This document shows positions 12,708-21,393 of a DNA stretch of 64,000 nucleotides, in pieces. A program made the translations under genes and the position numbers. Numbering within the stretch: the first letter of the stretch is position 1; every line of letters begins with the position of its first letter. A model generated the notes under the pieces. It worked only from the letters and a program-made list of their open reading frames with translations, had not been told where the DNA came from and searched no databases. The stretch comes from Hyphomonadaceae bacterium TMED5. Lineage in GTDB: Bacteria; Pseudomonadota; Alphaproteobacteria; Caulobacterales; Hyphomonadaceae. The DNA is taken from NCBI GenBank assembly GCA_002173095.1, contig NHBK01000008.1:62001-126000 (forward strand), given 5' to 3'.

Positions 12708-12736
12708 TTGAACCAGAGACCAATCCCGCCTAGCAA
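12708..12736 (+). promoter_or_regulatory. Candidate promoter for ppiD-trpEGDC
   Basis: TTGAAC (12708-12713) and TAGCAA (12731-12736) are separated by 17 bases and lie 56 bases before the ppiD ATG. No trp leader peptide or attenuator hairpin is seen downstream of it. Consensus match only. Confidence 0.4.
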
Positions 12737-12792
12737 CCCAGATCGACACGTGCAAGAAAGCAAATGACGCGACTGACTGCCAGGAACCCCGA

Positions 12793-14691
12793 ATGCTTAC
12801 CTTATTAAGAAATCTGCTTCGTTCAAAAATTGCGCTCCTAATTATTGGTCTTTTGATCGTCGCCATGGCGTCTTTTGGCATTACAGACATTTTTGCACCA
12901 AATCTGGGCTCCAGTCTTGTCGCCGTCGGCAATCGAACAGTCGAAGCGAATGACGTAGAGCGTGATGCTGATTCTTATTTGAACCGCCTGAGCGATTCCG
13001 GAACCTATCTGACAAAACAAGATTTGGCTGAAGGCGGCCAGCTGCAGGCGATACTCGATCAGTTGGTCAGTCGTAATCTCCTTGCCGCTTATCTTCAGGA
13101 TCAGGGTATCGCGACGTCGGAAGAAGAGCTTATTGCCTATATCCGACAGCTGCCGATTTTCAGAAACGCGGTCACTCAGGGATTTAGTCAGGACGCCTAC
13201 CTTCGATTTCTGAACGACCGTCGCCAGTCTGAAAGTGAATTCCGACAGGATCTCTCGGATGATCTGACATTCTCAATGGTGAATAGTGCATTTTCTTCTG
13301 CCCTTCGCCCACCAGCGGGTGTGAGCGAGCTTTTGACAATTTTTGACAATGAAGAACGACGCATCGCCTACATGCTTATCATGCCTGAAGATCTGCCGGA
13401 ACCAGTGGCGGAACCTACGGAAGAGGAGCTTCGCGCCTTCTTTGACGAACGGTCCGGGCAAATGCTTCAGCCTGAGCGTCGGGCTTTCTCTGTAATTGCG
13501 GTACGTCCGGATGACTTCACGCATCAGGTAGAGGTTTCCGAGGAAGAAATTGCCGCACAATTTCAGGCCCAGGAATCTCGTTTTAGAGCTGCGACCAGCC
13601 GTACGTTTGAGCGCATTGTTTTTGCAAATGAGGCCAATGCGCTTCGCGCTCTTGGTTCGCTGCTTGGCGGGGAAGACGAGCAGACCATTATTTCTTCCAA
13701 CGGTGGCAACGTCATTCCGCCGCAAACTGCGACGGAAGGTGGTATCGCGAACCCAGAAATCTCAGACCTCGTGTTTGGGACCCCTGAAAATGTTTGGACC
13801 GGTCCAGTAGAACTTCCTTCAGGTCAATCGGCACTTATTCGTGTAACCGACATTACGCTTGGCGAACTGACACCTCTCGAAGAAGTTTCCGCGACCCTGA
13901 GGGCTGAGATCGTCGAATACAAAGCAGAGCAAATGTACGAAGACTCTTTCGACCTGATCGATGATGCGGTCGGGTCCGGCGGAAGTCTCGACGAAATTTC
14001 CGAAATGATTGGCTCACCCGTGCATTCATATGCGCCAGTCGACGATACCGGCCGCACGCGTGACGGCACGGTGCTCCGTGGTCTGACTGCGATTGATGGT
14101 GCGTTGGAATTCGGCTTCCAGCTCTTCCCGGATGAAACCAGCTTCCGTGAAGATGCGGGCCTCGTGCAATACATCATCCGTCTGGATGATACTGTGCCAT
14201 CCTACCTGCCTGACTTCGACGAAATGCGAGACGAGATTGCTGCCGTCGTTTACCAGCAGAATGTCCAGACTGCTCTGTCGGAATTGTCAGACGGCATCGT
14301 TTCACGCTTGAACGAGTCGAGCTTCCTGTCTCAGGAAGCCGAAGCGCTCGGTCTGGAAGTTGCGCGCCCACCTGTCGCCATCCGCCGCGATTCTGGTGCT
14401 CAGATTGGCTTCCCGGACGCCGCAATGGTCCGCATCTTTTCAGCGGAACTTGATCACGGTTTCGTCGTGCCACTTCAACGCGGCGTGTTCATTGGTGTTG
14501 TCGAATCCATCGACATTCCGACCGCTGAAGAGCTGACGAGCCTCATGGCATCTACAAACTCCGGCCTCACGCAATTGCTCGCATCTGAATTTGATGGCGC
14601 GCTTTTCGGAATGGCGCAGGACAACATCTCTTTCCGCCAGAACGATGCAGCCATTTCTGCATATTTTGAACAATACCAGGCTCAACAATGA
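12793..14691 (+). CDS. ppiD: PpiD-like periplasmic folding chaperone (SurA_N / peptidyl-prolyl isomerase)
   Basis: A membrane-anchored periplasmic chaperone of 632 residues. An N-terminal cytoplasmic stretch MLTLLRNLLRSK precedes one membrane helix (about 13-34). A SurA_N-type helical domain follows (about 36-190), then a parvulin-like region (roughly 220-360) and a C-terminal helical part. By family it helps newly exported proteins leave the Sec channel. The parvulin domain is divergent, so isomerase activity is not assured. The ribosome site AGGA precedes ATG 12793. The stop overlaps the trpE start (ATGA), so the chaperone is translationally coupled to the tryptophan genes, an arrangement seen in alphaproteobacteria. 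Confidence 0.88.
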   Translation: MLTLLRNLLRSKIALLIIGLLIVAMASFGITDIFAPNLGSSLVAVGNRTVEANDVERDADSYLNRLSDSGTYLTKQDLAEGGQLQAILDQLVSRNLLAAYLQDQGIATSEEELIAYIRQLPIFRNAVTQGFSQDAYLRFLNDRRQSESEFRQDLSDDLTFSMVNSAFSSALRPPAGVSELLTIFDNEERRIAYMLIMPEDLPEPVAEPTEEELRAFFDERSGQMLQPERRAFSVIAVRPDDFTHQVEVSEEEIAAQFQAQESRFRAATSRTFERIVFANEANALRALGSLLGGEDEQTIISSNGGNVIPPQTATEGGIANPEISDLVFGTPENVWTGPVELPSGQSALIRVTDITLGELTPLEEVSATLRAEIVEYKAEQMYEDSFDLIDDAVGSGGSLDEISEMIGSPVHSYAPVDDTGRTRDGTVLRGLTAIDGALEFGFQLFPDETSFREDAGLVQYIIRLDDTVPSYLPDFDEMRDEIAAVVYQQNVQTALSELSDGIVSRLNESSFLSQEAEALGLEVARPPVAIRRDSGAQIGFPDAAMVRIFSAELDHGFVVPLQRGVFIGVVESIDIPTAEELTSLMASTNSGLTQLLASEFDGALFGMAQDNISFRQNDAAISAYFEQYQAQQ

Positions 14692-16142
14692 CCAATACCG
14701 GCGCAGCTGACTGTCTGATAGTCCGCCGCAGAATTGCAGATACAGAAACGCCGATTTCGGCGCTTCTGAAAATCGGCGCGGATACACCAGGCCATTTTCT
14801 CTTTGAGTCCATTCAAGGCGGCCATCAACTTGGTCGCTATTCCTTCATCGGGCTTCACCCAGATCTCTGGTGGAGAGTTGCTGATGGCAAAGCAGAGACC
14901 GCACGAGATTCTGGTTTCACAGATATTGTGACTGTCTCAGATGATCCGCTCACGGATCTAGACACGTTCACGCAAGCCGCGCGCGCCGTATCTGATGAAG
15001 ACTTACCACCTATGGCGGCTGGGGGGTTCGGTTATTTAGGTTACGATATGGTTCGCTATTACGAACCAGTTGGTGACAAGCCCGAAGATGTACTGAACCT
15101 GCCTGAAGCAATTATGGTCCGCCCTCGTGTGGTTCTGATTTTTGATCATCTGTTTCAGGAGCTGATACTCGTTGGATCTGTTCGCTATTCTACGGATGGC
15201 GAAAATGCAGAAGCTATCGCAAATCAGCATCTGGACGATGTAGAAGAAAAGCTGGACACGCCCACACCCATTACGCCGCGAGGCCAGTCTGAGCGAGAAC
15301 TCGATTTTCAGTCTAATATTTCAGAGGAACGTTATTCTGAAATCGTCGAGACCGCGCGCGATTATATCAAAGCCGGCGACATTTTTCAGGTGGTACCGAG
15401 CCAACGCTTTAGTTGCCCTTACCCGTATTCTTCACTCGCATTCTATCGCGCGCTCCGCTCGCTAAATCCGTCCGCCTTCATGTTTCACATGCGCCTTGGC
15501 GGCGCGCAGCTGGTCGGAAGCAGTCCGGAAATTCTCGTTCGTGTTCGAGATGGCCGAATGTCAGTTCGTCCGATTGCCGGCACGCGTCCACGCACCAATG
15601 ATAAAGCTGAAAACCTACGCCAGCAGGAAAGCCTGCTCGCTGACGAAAAAGAGTGCGCTGAGCACCTGATGCTTTTGGATCTCGGCCGAAACGATGTTGG
15701 CCGTGTATGTGAATATGGCAGCGTCGAAGTCACTGAATCCTTCGTGGTCGAACACTATAGTCACGTCATGCACATTGTGTCTCAAGTTGAAGGCAATCTA
15801 AGGTCAGACAAGACACTCAAAGACGCGCTCATGGCGGGCTTCCCTGCGGGCACGGTTTCCGGCGCACCGAAAATCCGTGCAATGCAGATCATTGATGAGC
15901 TCGAAGGCAATGCCAGAGGCGTCTATGGTGGTGCTGTGGGGTATTTCGGCTGGAAGGGGGATCTGGACACATGTATCGCCCTTCGTACGGCGGTCATTGC
16001 TGACAATAGGCTACACATTCAGGCCGGTGGCGGTGTCGTGCTTGATAGCGATCCGAGCTATGAGTACGCCGAAACCATGCATAAATCCCGCGCCCTGAAG
16101 CGCGCTGCGGAGATGGCGGCAAAGTATGAGGGAAATTCATGA
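14688..16142 (+). CDS. trpE: Anthranilate synthase component I
   Basis: Makes anthranilate from chorismate using ammonia from TrpG. The protein has 484 residues. The N-terminal feedback domain has HFLFESIQGGHQLGRYSFIG, a variant of the LLES tryptophan-binding region. The chorismate-binding domain has PIAGTRPR, DEKECAEHLMLLDLGRNDVGRV, FPAGTVSGAPKIRAM and QAGGGVVLDSDP. The start codon overlaps the ppiD stop, and the stop overlaps the trpG start by 4 bp. There is no room for a leader peptide or attenuator before it. Confidence 0.97.
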   Translation: MTNTGAADCLIVRRRIADTETPISALLKIGADTPGHFLFESIQGGHQLGRYSFIGLHPDLWWRVADGKAETARDSGFTDIVTVSDDPLTDLDTFTQAARAVSDEDLPPMAAGGFGYLGYDMVRYYEPVGDKPEDVLNLPEAIMVRPRVVLIFDHLFQELILVGSVRYSTDGENAEAIANQHLDDVEEKLDTPTPITPRGQSERELDFQSNISEERYSEIVETARDYIKAGDIFQVVPSQRFSCPYPYSSLAFYRALRSLNPSAFMFHMRLGGAQLVGSSPEILVRVRDGRMSVRPIAGTRPRTNDKAENLRQQESLLADEKECAEHLMLLDLGRNDVGRVCEYGSVEVTESFVVEHYSHVMHIVSQVEGNLRSDKTLKDALMAGFPAGTVSGAPKIRAMQIIDELEGNARGVYGGAVGYFGWKGDLDTCIALRTAVIADNRLHIQAGGGVVLDSDPSYEYAETMHKSRALKRAAEMAAKYEGNS

Positions 16143-16711
16143 TCCTTCTTGTCGATAACTATGACAGCTTCACCTATAACCTCGCGCATTATCTCGCAGA
16201 TGTAGGCGGCGAAGCTAAAGTCATTCGCAATGACGAAATGTCTGCAGAAGAGGCTCTGGCGCTGAAGCCAGACGCGATCGTCTTGTCGCCAGGACCATGC
16301 ACTCCGAACGAAGCGGGCATCTGCATGGATATTGTAAAAATGGCTCCAGACAATTTGCCAATACTGGGCGTATGCCTCGGGCATCAATCGATTGGTCAGG
16401 CGCTCGGCGGTGATATCGTTACTGCACGTGAGATCCGACATGGGAAGCTCAGCACCATACACCAGACCGGAGGCGCATTGTTTGAAGGATTACCTTCAGA
16501 CTTTGAAGTTGTTCGATACCACTCGCTGGCTCTCGATCCGCCAAAGCTGCCAGACACACTGATTGCCGATGCAACGACAGATGACGGTGAAATCATGGCA
16601 GTCCACCACGTGTCGAGACCAGTTTTTGGACTTCAGTTTCACCCTGAAAGTATTCGAACTGAGCACGGTCATGCCATGTTGAAGAATTTCCTCAAGCAGA
16701 TCGCTAAATAG
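16139..16711 (+). CDS. trpG: Anthranilate synthase component II (glutamine amidotransferase)
   Basis: Supplies ammonia to TrpE. This class-I amidotransferase has 190 residues. The N-terminus MILLVDNYDSFTYNL is diagnostic. The nucleophile is C79 in GVCLGHQSIG, the oxyanion region is LSPGPCTPNEAG, and the catalytic His-Glu is in LQFHPESI near the C-terminus. It overlaps trpE by 4 bp (ATGA), fitting equal production of the two subunits. The similar PabA is the alternative; position in a trp operon favours TrpG, though a dual role in folate synthesis is possible. Confidence 0.95.
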   Translation: MILLVDNYDSFTYNLAHYLADVGGEAKVIRNDEMSAEEALALKPDAIVLSPGPCTPNEAGICMDIVKMAPDNLPILGVCLGHQSIGQALGGDIVTAREIRHGKLSTIHQTGGALFEGLPSDFEVVRYHSLALDPPKLPDTLIADATTDDGEIMAVHHVSRPVFGLQFHPESIRTEHGHAMLKNFLKQIAK

Positions 16712-16733
16712 CAAATAAAGCCCGACGAAACTC

Positions 16734-17765
16734 ATGTCCGAAAATCTTGTAAACGCACTTAAAGCCATTGCCCGTTCAGAACCTTTATCCGACGAGGTTT
16801 TAGAGGCGAGCTTCGAGGAAATACTTACAGGAGAAGCCAGCCCGGAACGCATTGGCGCTTTTCTAATGGGGCTCGCCGTTCGCGGCGAGACATCAACTGA
16901 GCTTCTTGCGGGTGCACGCGTAATGCGAAAGCACGCGCGGACAATCCCTCTATCTGGTGACGTCCTCGATACGTGTGGGACAGGGGGGCTGGGCTGGACC
17001 AGTCTCAATACGTCCACGGCAAGCGCGATTGTAACAGCAGCCTGCGGCGTCACGGTCGCGAAACATGGGAACCGTTCTGTACCTCCCAAGACGGGCTCCG
17101 CTGACGTTCTGGAAGCTCTCGGTGTGGGGCTGGATATCAGTGATGATCAGTTTCTGTCGGCAATCAAGGCCGCTGGTATCGGCTTTCTTTTTGCCCGTTC
17201 TCACCATTCAGCGATGCGTCACGTAGCGCCCGTCAGGGCCAGCCTTGGCATACGTACTATCTTCAATTTACTGGGCCCCCTCTCCAACCCGGCAAATGCA
17301 ACGCACCAGATTCTCGGCGTTTACGATCCAGCATGGTTGCGCCCAATGGCCGAAACCCTCCAGGCACTTGGTATCAAGAAGGCCTGGGTGGTCCATGGAC
17401 GTCACGATGGTGAGTTCGCAATCGATGAACTGTCGATCGCAGGCGCAACCGATGTGGTGGAAGTTACTCCGGGGACGCTTAGAGAGTTCACCGCGCACCC
17501 AGAAGATGCCGGATTGCCCCCTTCCCCTCTGTCGACGCTTAAGGGCGGCTCGCCGTCTCACAACGCTCAGGCAATCACAGACGTCTTTTCAGGCAAGGCA
17601 TCAGCGTTTCGTGACGCCATTATTTTGAACGCTGCCGCAGGCCTCCATCTTGTCGGAACAGCGTCATCACTAGCTGAATGCGCCGAAATCTCTGCACAGG
17701 CAATAGATTCCGGGGCCGCAGCTGAAACTCTCGCAAAACTTCAATCAGCGACACAGGATAGTTGA
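16734..17765 (+). CDS. trpD: Anthranilate phosphoribosyltransferase
   Basis: Joins anthranilate to phosphoribosyl pyrophosphate in the second committed step to tryptophan. It has 343 residues. Family motifs: the PRPP-binding DTCGTGGLGW, KHGNRSVPPKTGSADVLEALG, FARSHHSAMRHVAPVRASLGIRTIFNLLGPLSNPA, and the metal-binding HGRHDGEFAIDEL segment. It begins 22 bp after trpG and ends one base inside the preferred trpC context. Confidence 0.97.
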   Translation: MSENLVNALKAIARSEPLSDEVLEASFEEILTGEASPERIGAFLMGLAVRGETSTELLAGARVMRKHARTIPLSGDVLDTCGTGGLGWTSLNTSTASAIVTAACGVTVAKHGNRSVPPKTGSADVLEALGVGLDISDDQFLSAIKAAGIGFLFARSHHSAMRHVAPVRASLGIRTIFNLLGPLSNPANATHQILGVYDPAWLRPMAETLQALGIKKAWVVHGRHDGEFAIDELSIAGATDVVEVTPGTLREFTAHPEDAGLPPSPLSTLKGGSPSHNAQAITDVFSGKASAFRDAIILNAAAGLHLVGTASSLAECAEISAQAIDSGAAAETLAKLQSATQDS

Positions 17766-17767
17766 TC

Positions 17768-18565
17768 ATGACAACGGCGCTCGACCGCATTATCGACTAT
17801 AAGAAAGATGAAGTTGCAGAACTTCGCCGGACAACTTCAGAACAAAGTCTACTCGACGCAGCCAAGGCCGCAGATAAACCAAGAGGGTTTATTGCGTCGC
17901 TCGACCGTGTCGTGGCCTCGGGCAACAATGCGCTTATCTGTGAGGTCAAACGTAAGAGCCCATCCGCCGGCGATATTCTTATGGGTGCCGACCCGGAAAA
18001 GATTGCTTCTGAGTACGAACGCGCGGGGGCTGCGTGTCTATCGGTTCTGACCGACTTTCCAAGCTTTGGCGGCACACTGGATGACCTGGTATCGGTTCGC
18101 AGCTCGGTTGGAATTCCGGTCCTGCGCAAGGATTTCATGATTGATCCGATTCAAATCATAGAAGCCCGCGCCAATAACGCTGATTGTATACTGATCATCA
18201 TGTCAGCCCTTGATGACGTTCAAGCCTCTGAACTTTACGAGACCGCGAACAGCCTCGATCTCGATACGTTAGTTGAAGTCCACGACAACACTGAGCTGGA
18301 ACGTGCGGAACGCATGGGTGCCAGATTGATTGGTGTGAACAATCGAAACCTGAAAGAGATGACAACTGATCTGGGCATATCAGAGACGCTCTCTCTCGGC
18401 CGGACCGGGCATCAGATGGTTTCAGAAAGTGGTGTCAAAACTCCTGCCGACATTCAACGGCTCCGACGTTCCGGGTATTCGCGATTTCTTATCGGAGAAA
18501 GTCTGATGAAAGAAACAGAACGCGAACTCGCTGTGGGAAAGCTACTGAAAGCAAAGAACAATTGA
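17768..18565 (+). CDS. trpC: Indole-3-glycerol-phosphate synthase
   Basis: Closes the indole ring, forming indole-3-glycerol phosphate. At 265 residues it is the monofunctional form; no TrpF domain is fused. Key segments: LICEVKRKSPSAGDI (catalytic lysine near the N-terminus), VLTDFPSFGGTLDDL, LRKDFMIDPIQI, VEVHDNTELERAERMGARLIGVNNRNLKEM and VSESGVKTPADIQRL. I chose ATG 17768; the frame opens with a TTG two codons earlier, overlapping the trpD stop. The stop codon lies within the -35 box of the lexA promoter. trpF, trpB and trpA are not in the window. Confidence 0.96.
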   Translation: MTTALDRIIDYKKDEVAELRRTTSEQSLLDAAKAADKPRGFIASLDRVVASGNNALICEVKRKSPSAGDILMGADPEKIASEYERAGAACLSVLTDFPSFGGTLDDLVSVRSSVGIPVLRKDFMIDPIQIIEARANNADCILIIMSALDDVQASELYETANSLDLDTLVEVHDNTELERAERMGARLIGVNNRNLKEMTTDLGISETLSLGRTGHQMVSESGVKTPADIQRLRRSGYSRFLIGESLMKETERELAVGKLLKAKNN

Positions 18566-18590
18566 CGTATTAAGTGAACGGATGTAGAAC
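18562..18590 (+). promoter_or_regulatory. lexA promoter
   Basis: TTGACG (18562-18567) and TAGAAC (18585-18590) are 17 bases apart. The -35 box contains the trpC stop codon. The SOS operator occupies the spacer and the -10 box, so LexA bound there would block RNA polymerase. Confidence 0.7.
18576..18590 (+). promoter_or_regulatory. LexA operator (alphaproteobacterial SOS box)
   Basis: A perfect GAAC-N7-GAAC direct repeat, with half sites at 18576-18579 and 18587-18590. This is the known alphaproteobacterial LexA site (equivalent to GTTC-N7-GTTC) rather than the E. coli CTGT-N8-ACAG palindrome. It lies 32 bases before the lexA ATG and implies autorepression. Confidence 0.9.
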
Positions 18591-18622
18591 AAAACGCGAC
18601 TCAAATCAGATCGGGACTAATC

Positions 18623-19306
18623 ATGCTTACGGTCAAACAACGCGAATTGTTGCTCTTCATCAATCAACGTATCCAAGAAACTGGTGTTTCTCCCTCTTTT
18701 GATGAAATGAAAGAGGCGCTGGATCTCGCGTCGAAGTCCGGTATTCACCGTTTGATTACAGCCCTTGAGGAACGCGGTTTTCTGCGACGGCTCGCCAACC
18801 GCGCCAGAGCGTTGGAAGTCATTAAGCTTCCAGATTCTGTGGTTCCAAATAGTCAGGCCCGACCGACAGGACCATTCAAGCCAGAAATTGTGAGCACGAC
18901 TGAAGCCGCACCACCGCCCCCACAGGATATGAGTGTACCTCTACTTGGACGCATCGCAGCCGGTGTTCCGATTGAAGCTATTCAGCACGAGGTGGACCGC
19001 ATCGTTCCTCCGGCTGGTATTGCTGGACGAGATCATTTTGCTCTCGAGGTCAAGGGCGACTCAATGATTGAAGCCGGCATCCTCGATGGTGACATCGTTA
19101 TCTGCAATCCGGGCGAGACAGCGACGTCAGGCGATATTGTTGTCGCACTCATCGACGAAGAGGAAGCTACGCTCAAGCGCTTTCGTAAAAAGGGAGGCTC
19201 GATCGCTCTTGAAGCCGCGAACCCGAAATACGAGACCCGTATTTTTGGGCCAGACCGCGTGCGTGTCCAAGGTAAACTGGTCGCACTCGTCCGCAAGTAT
19301 AACTAA
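18623..19306 (+). CDS. lexA: SOS-response repressor and self-cleaving protease LexA
   Basis: Represses DNA-damage genes until RecA filaments trigger its self-cleavage. It has 227 residues. The N-terminal winged helix-turn-helix (about 1-66) begins [18 protein letters not shown] Pro/Ala-rich linker of about 35 residues is followed by the S24 peptidase domain. The scissile Ala-Gly bond is A113-G114 (GRIAAGVP). The catalytic pair is S147 (GDSMIEAG) and K185 (ATLKRF). The stop overlaps the comEC stop by 4 bp on the opposite strand. In rhizobia and relatives moaC and moeA separate trpC and lexA; here they are absent. Confidence 0.98.
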   Translation: MLTVKQRELLLFINQRIQETGVSPSFDEMKEALDLASKSGIHRLITALEERGFLRRLANRARALEVIKLPDSVVPNSQARPTGPFKPEIVSTTEAAPPPPQDMSVPLLGRIAAGVPIEAIQHEVDRIVPPAGIAGRDHFALEVKGDSMIEAGILDGDIVICNPGETATSGDIVVALIDEEEATLKRFRKKGGSIALEAANPKYETRIFGPDRVRVQGKLVALVRKYN

Positions 19307-21393
19307 TCCCCGCATTGCGGGTATTGCGTAGACCAGAGGCGGCATTCGTCTCGCCTCTGGAAATGTCGCTGAACCTGATCGTTTCCAAATGATAGCGTAT
19401 AAGGATGCGCGACATGGATCGGAAAGCTCTCAATTGCTTGTTCCGTCACTAAGGAAATGGCTTCGGCTTGCTCATCAACCAGCAGAGCTAACCCGTCTCT
19501 CAGCTTAAACTCACACCCTGATCGGCATTCGAGGCGTTCTATATCGGAGAAGCCGATTGGACGAAGGCCGGTGCCCCCGACGCGTATTTCCGTCCACGAA
19601 TTCTCTATACGCGCAAACACATGCCCTCGATCATCTACGATGACTTCAGGCCGGTGCTGCGTACTCCAGAGCATTAGTCCTGCGATTGTCACCAGTACAG
19701 AAGCCAGCAGGCCGCGCCTGGACCAAATGGTCCAAACGATCAGGCCGAGCGTTAGCAACACCAGGGCGGCCCAGGACATTTGTGGATAATTTAGGTGCTG
19801 AAATAGATCCTGCTCGCGCGCAAAATAGTCGGCGACTTCAAGCACAACACCTAACGCGTCGGACAGCATTTTCAGAAATGGCTGCGCTAATCCGATTGGA
19901 AGCAGAACCACACTGATTGCCGCCAAAGGCACGCAAATCAGGGATATTATTGGCATCGCGACAAGGTTGGCGATGAACCCTAAAGGTGCAGCTCGGCCAA
20001 AGTGGAATAAAGCAAATGGCATAGTGGCCAGACCCGCAACAACACTGGTCACAATCAAACTTGAAATGAATGGATAGATTCTGCGACGCAAAAAGGTTTT
20101 TGGAAGATCACGCTTACGATCAGAGGGACGATAAGCCGCCAGCAGCGCAGCAGTGGCGGCAAAACTCATCTGAAAACCCGGCGTTAACACGGACCAAGGG
20201 GCTATGACGATAACGATTAGCATTGCGAGAGCCAGCGATTGAAATGAGAGCAATGGCCGATCGAACATGGAATAGCAGATTACGCTGGCAACCATTACAT
20301 AAGCACGTTGCGTAGAAATGCTTGCACCCGAGAAGATCAGATATGCTGTCACCGCAATGAGAGCCCCAATGGCCGCTAACTTCTGGACTGGAAGTCTCAA
20401 CGCCAGCGGCCGTATCAGGCTAAATATTCGATAGAGCGCGAAATAGAAAACACCTGCTGCCAGGCCCAAATGAATCCCGGAGATGGCTAGTAAGTGCGCA
20501 AGACCGGACTGGCGCAAATTGGATTGATCACCCTCTGACAGAAAGCTCCGGTCTCCAGTCAGCAGCGCTGCGGTCAATCCAGACCCTCTACTGTCGATCG
20601 TGGCGATGCTTTCGGCCAACGCGCGACGTGAGGCGTTTACACCTTCAAGAAGCCCATCTTTAACACTGGCCGCGCGGAAATTACGCCCTGGCTCGCAAGA
20701 CCCAAACACAAATCCAACTCCACCCAGCCCATCAAAATAAGCATTTCGGGCAAAATTATAGTCCCCTCTTAAAATGGGCTCCGGTGGCGGCCGGATTGAT
20801 GCGAAACAGCGGACAAAGCGCCCCGGATAGAGGTCGGGGTTCGCTCGCTGGCTCAGCCTTACAATGTCAGGCATATGCTCGTTGGAAATGCCATCAGCAG
20901 CCTGAACCCTGATCGTGAACCGCTCTCTCCCATTGCTACCTGACGCTTCCTGTATCCACCCTTCGATCATCACGCGTTCAACTGGCGCAGGAATTGTATT
21001 TGTCGCCATTGTATGACTGCGAAAAGCGCTGTAGCACATGCCCAAAATCAAAGTAAAAATCAGGAGTATCAGGAATTCTGGGAGTGCACGCATTTCAGCT
21101 TTCAGCCGCTTCACAAAGAGCAAAGCGCCAGCTGGTAAAAGCAAAAGCGAAAGCAGTGTCAGGACTTTTGGTTCGCTCGGCAGTGAAAAATATGCTGCGC
21201 ACCCGAAAGCCAGCGCCAATGGCACCCACAGCATTCTCTGAAAATACTGCTGATTTGATTCCTGTCGGAGCTGAGAAAGTTTCGACAGTTCGGAAACCAG
21301 AAAAGAGGCGAATTCGCCCGGCACAGTCGAAACAGGCTGATAGCCCGGACCGGTCCGCTTTCTTTGAAAGAGGCGTTTTATGACTGTAACCAC
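19303..21393 (-). CDS. comEC: ComEC/Rec2-family membrane protein
   Basis: A polytopic inner-membrane protein of the ComEC/Rec2 DNA-uptake family. An N-terminal DUF4131-like part with paired helices and a soluble OB-like region (about 130-230) precedes the Competence domain, recognised by [35 protein letters not shown]-type sequence and many helices to about residue 560. The C-terminus lacks the metallo-beta-lactamase HxHxDH motif of Bacillus ComEC. I prefer GTG 21393 (696 residues), with GGGAG 8 bases before it; the frame also opens at a TTG at 21456. The 5' end overlaps gltX by 14 bp head-to-head, and the 3' end overlaps lexA. A role in natural transformation is inferred from the family, not shown. 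Confidence 0.85.
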   Translation of the reverse strand: MVTVIKRLFQRKRTGPGYQPVSTVPGEFASFLVSELSKLSQLRQESNQQYFQRMLWVPLALAFGCAAYFSLPSEPKVLTLLSLLLLPAGALLFVKRLKAEMRALPEFLILLIFTLILGMCYSAFRSHTMATNTIPAPVERVMIEGWIQEASGSNGRERFTIRVQAADGISNEHMPDIVRLSQRANPDLYPGRFVRCFASIRPPPEPILRGDYNFARNAYFDGLGGVGFVFGSCEPGRNFRAASVKDGLLEGVNASRRALAESIATIDSRGSGLTAALLTGDRSFLSEGDQSNLRQSGLAHLLAISGIHLGLAAGVFYFALYRIFSLIRPLALRLPVQKLAAIGALIAVTAYLIFSGASISTQRAYVMVASVICYSMFDRPLLSFQSLALAMLIVIVIAPWSVLTPGFQMSFAATAALLAAYRPSDRKRDLPKTFLRRRIYPFISSLIVTSVVAGLATMPFALFHFGRAAPLGFIANLVAMPIISLICVPLAAISVVLLPIGLAQPFLKMLSDALGVVLEVADYFAREQDLFQHLNYPQMSWAALVLLTLGLIVWTIWSRRGLLASVLVTIAGLMLWSTQHRPEVIVDDRGHVFARIENSWTEIRVGGTGLRPIGFSDIERLECRSGCEFKLRDGLALLVDEQAEAISLVTEQAIESFPIHVAHPYTLSFGNDQVQRHFQRRDECRLWSTQYPQCGD

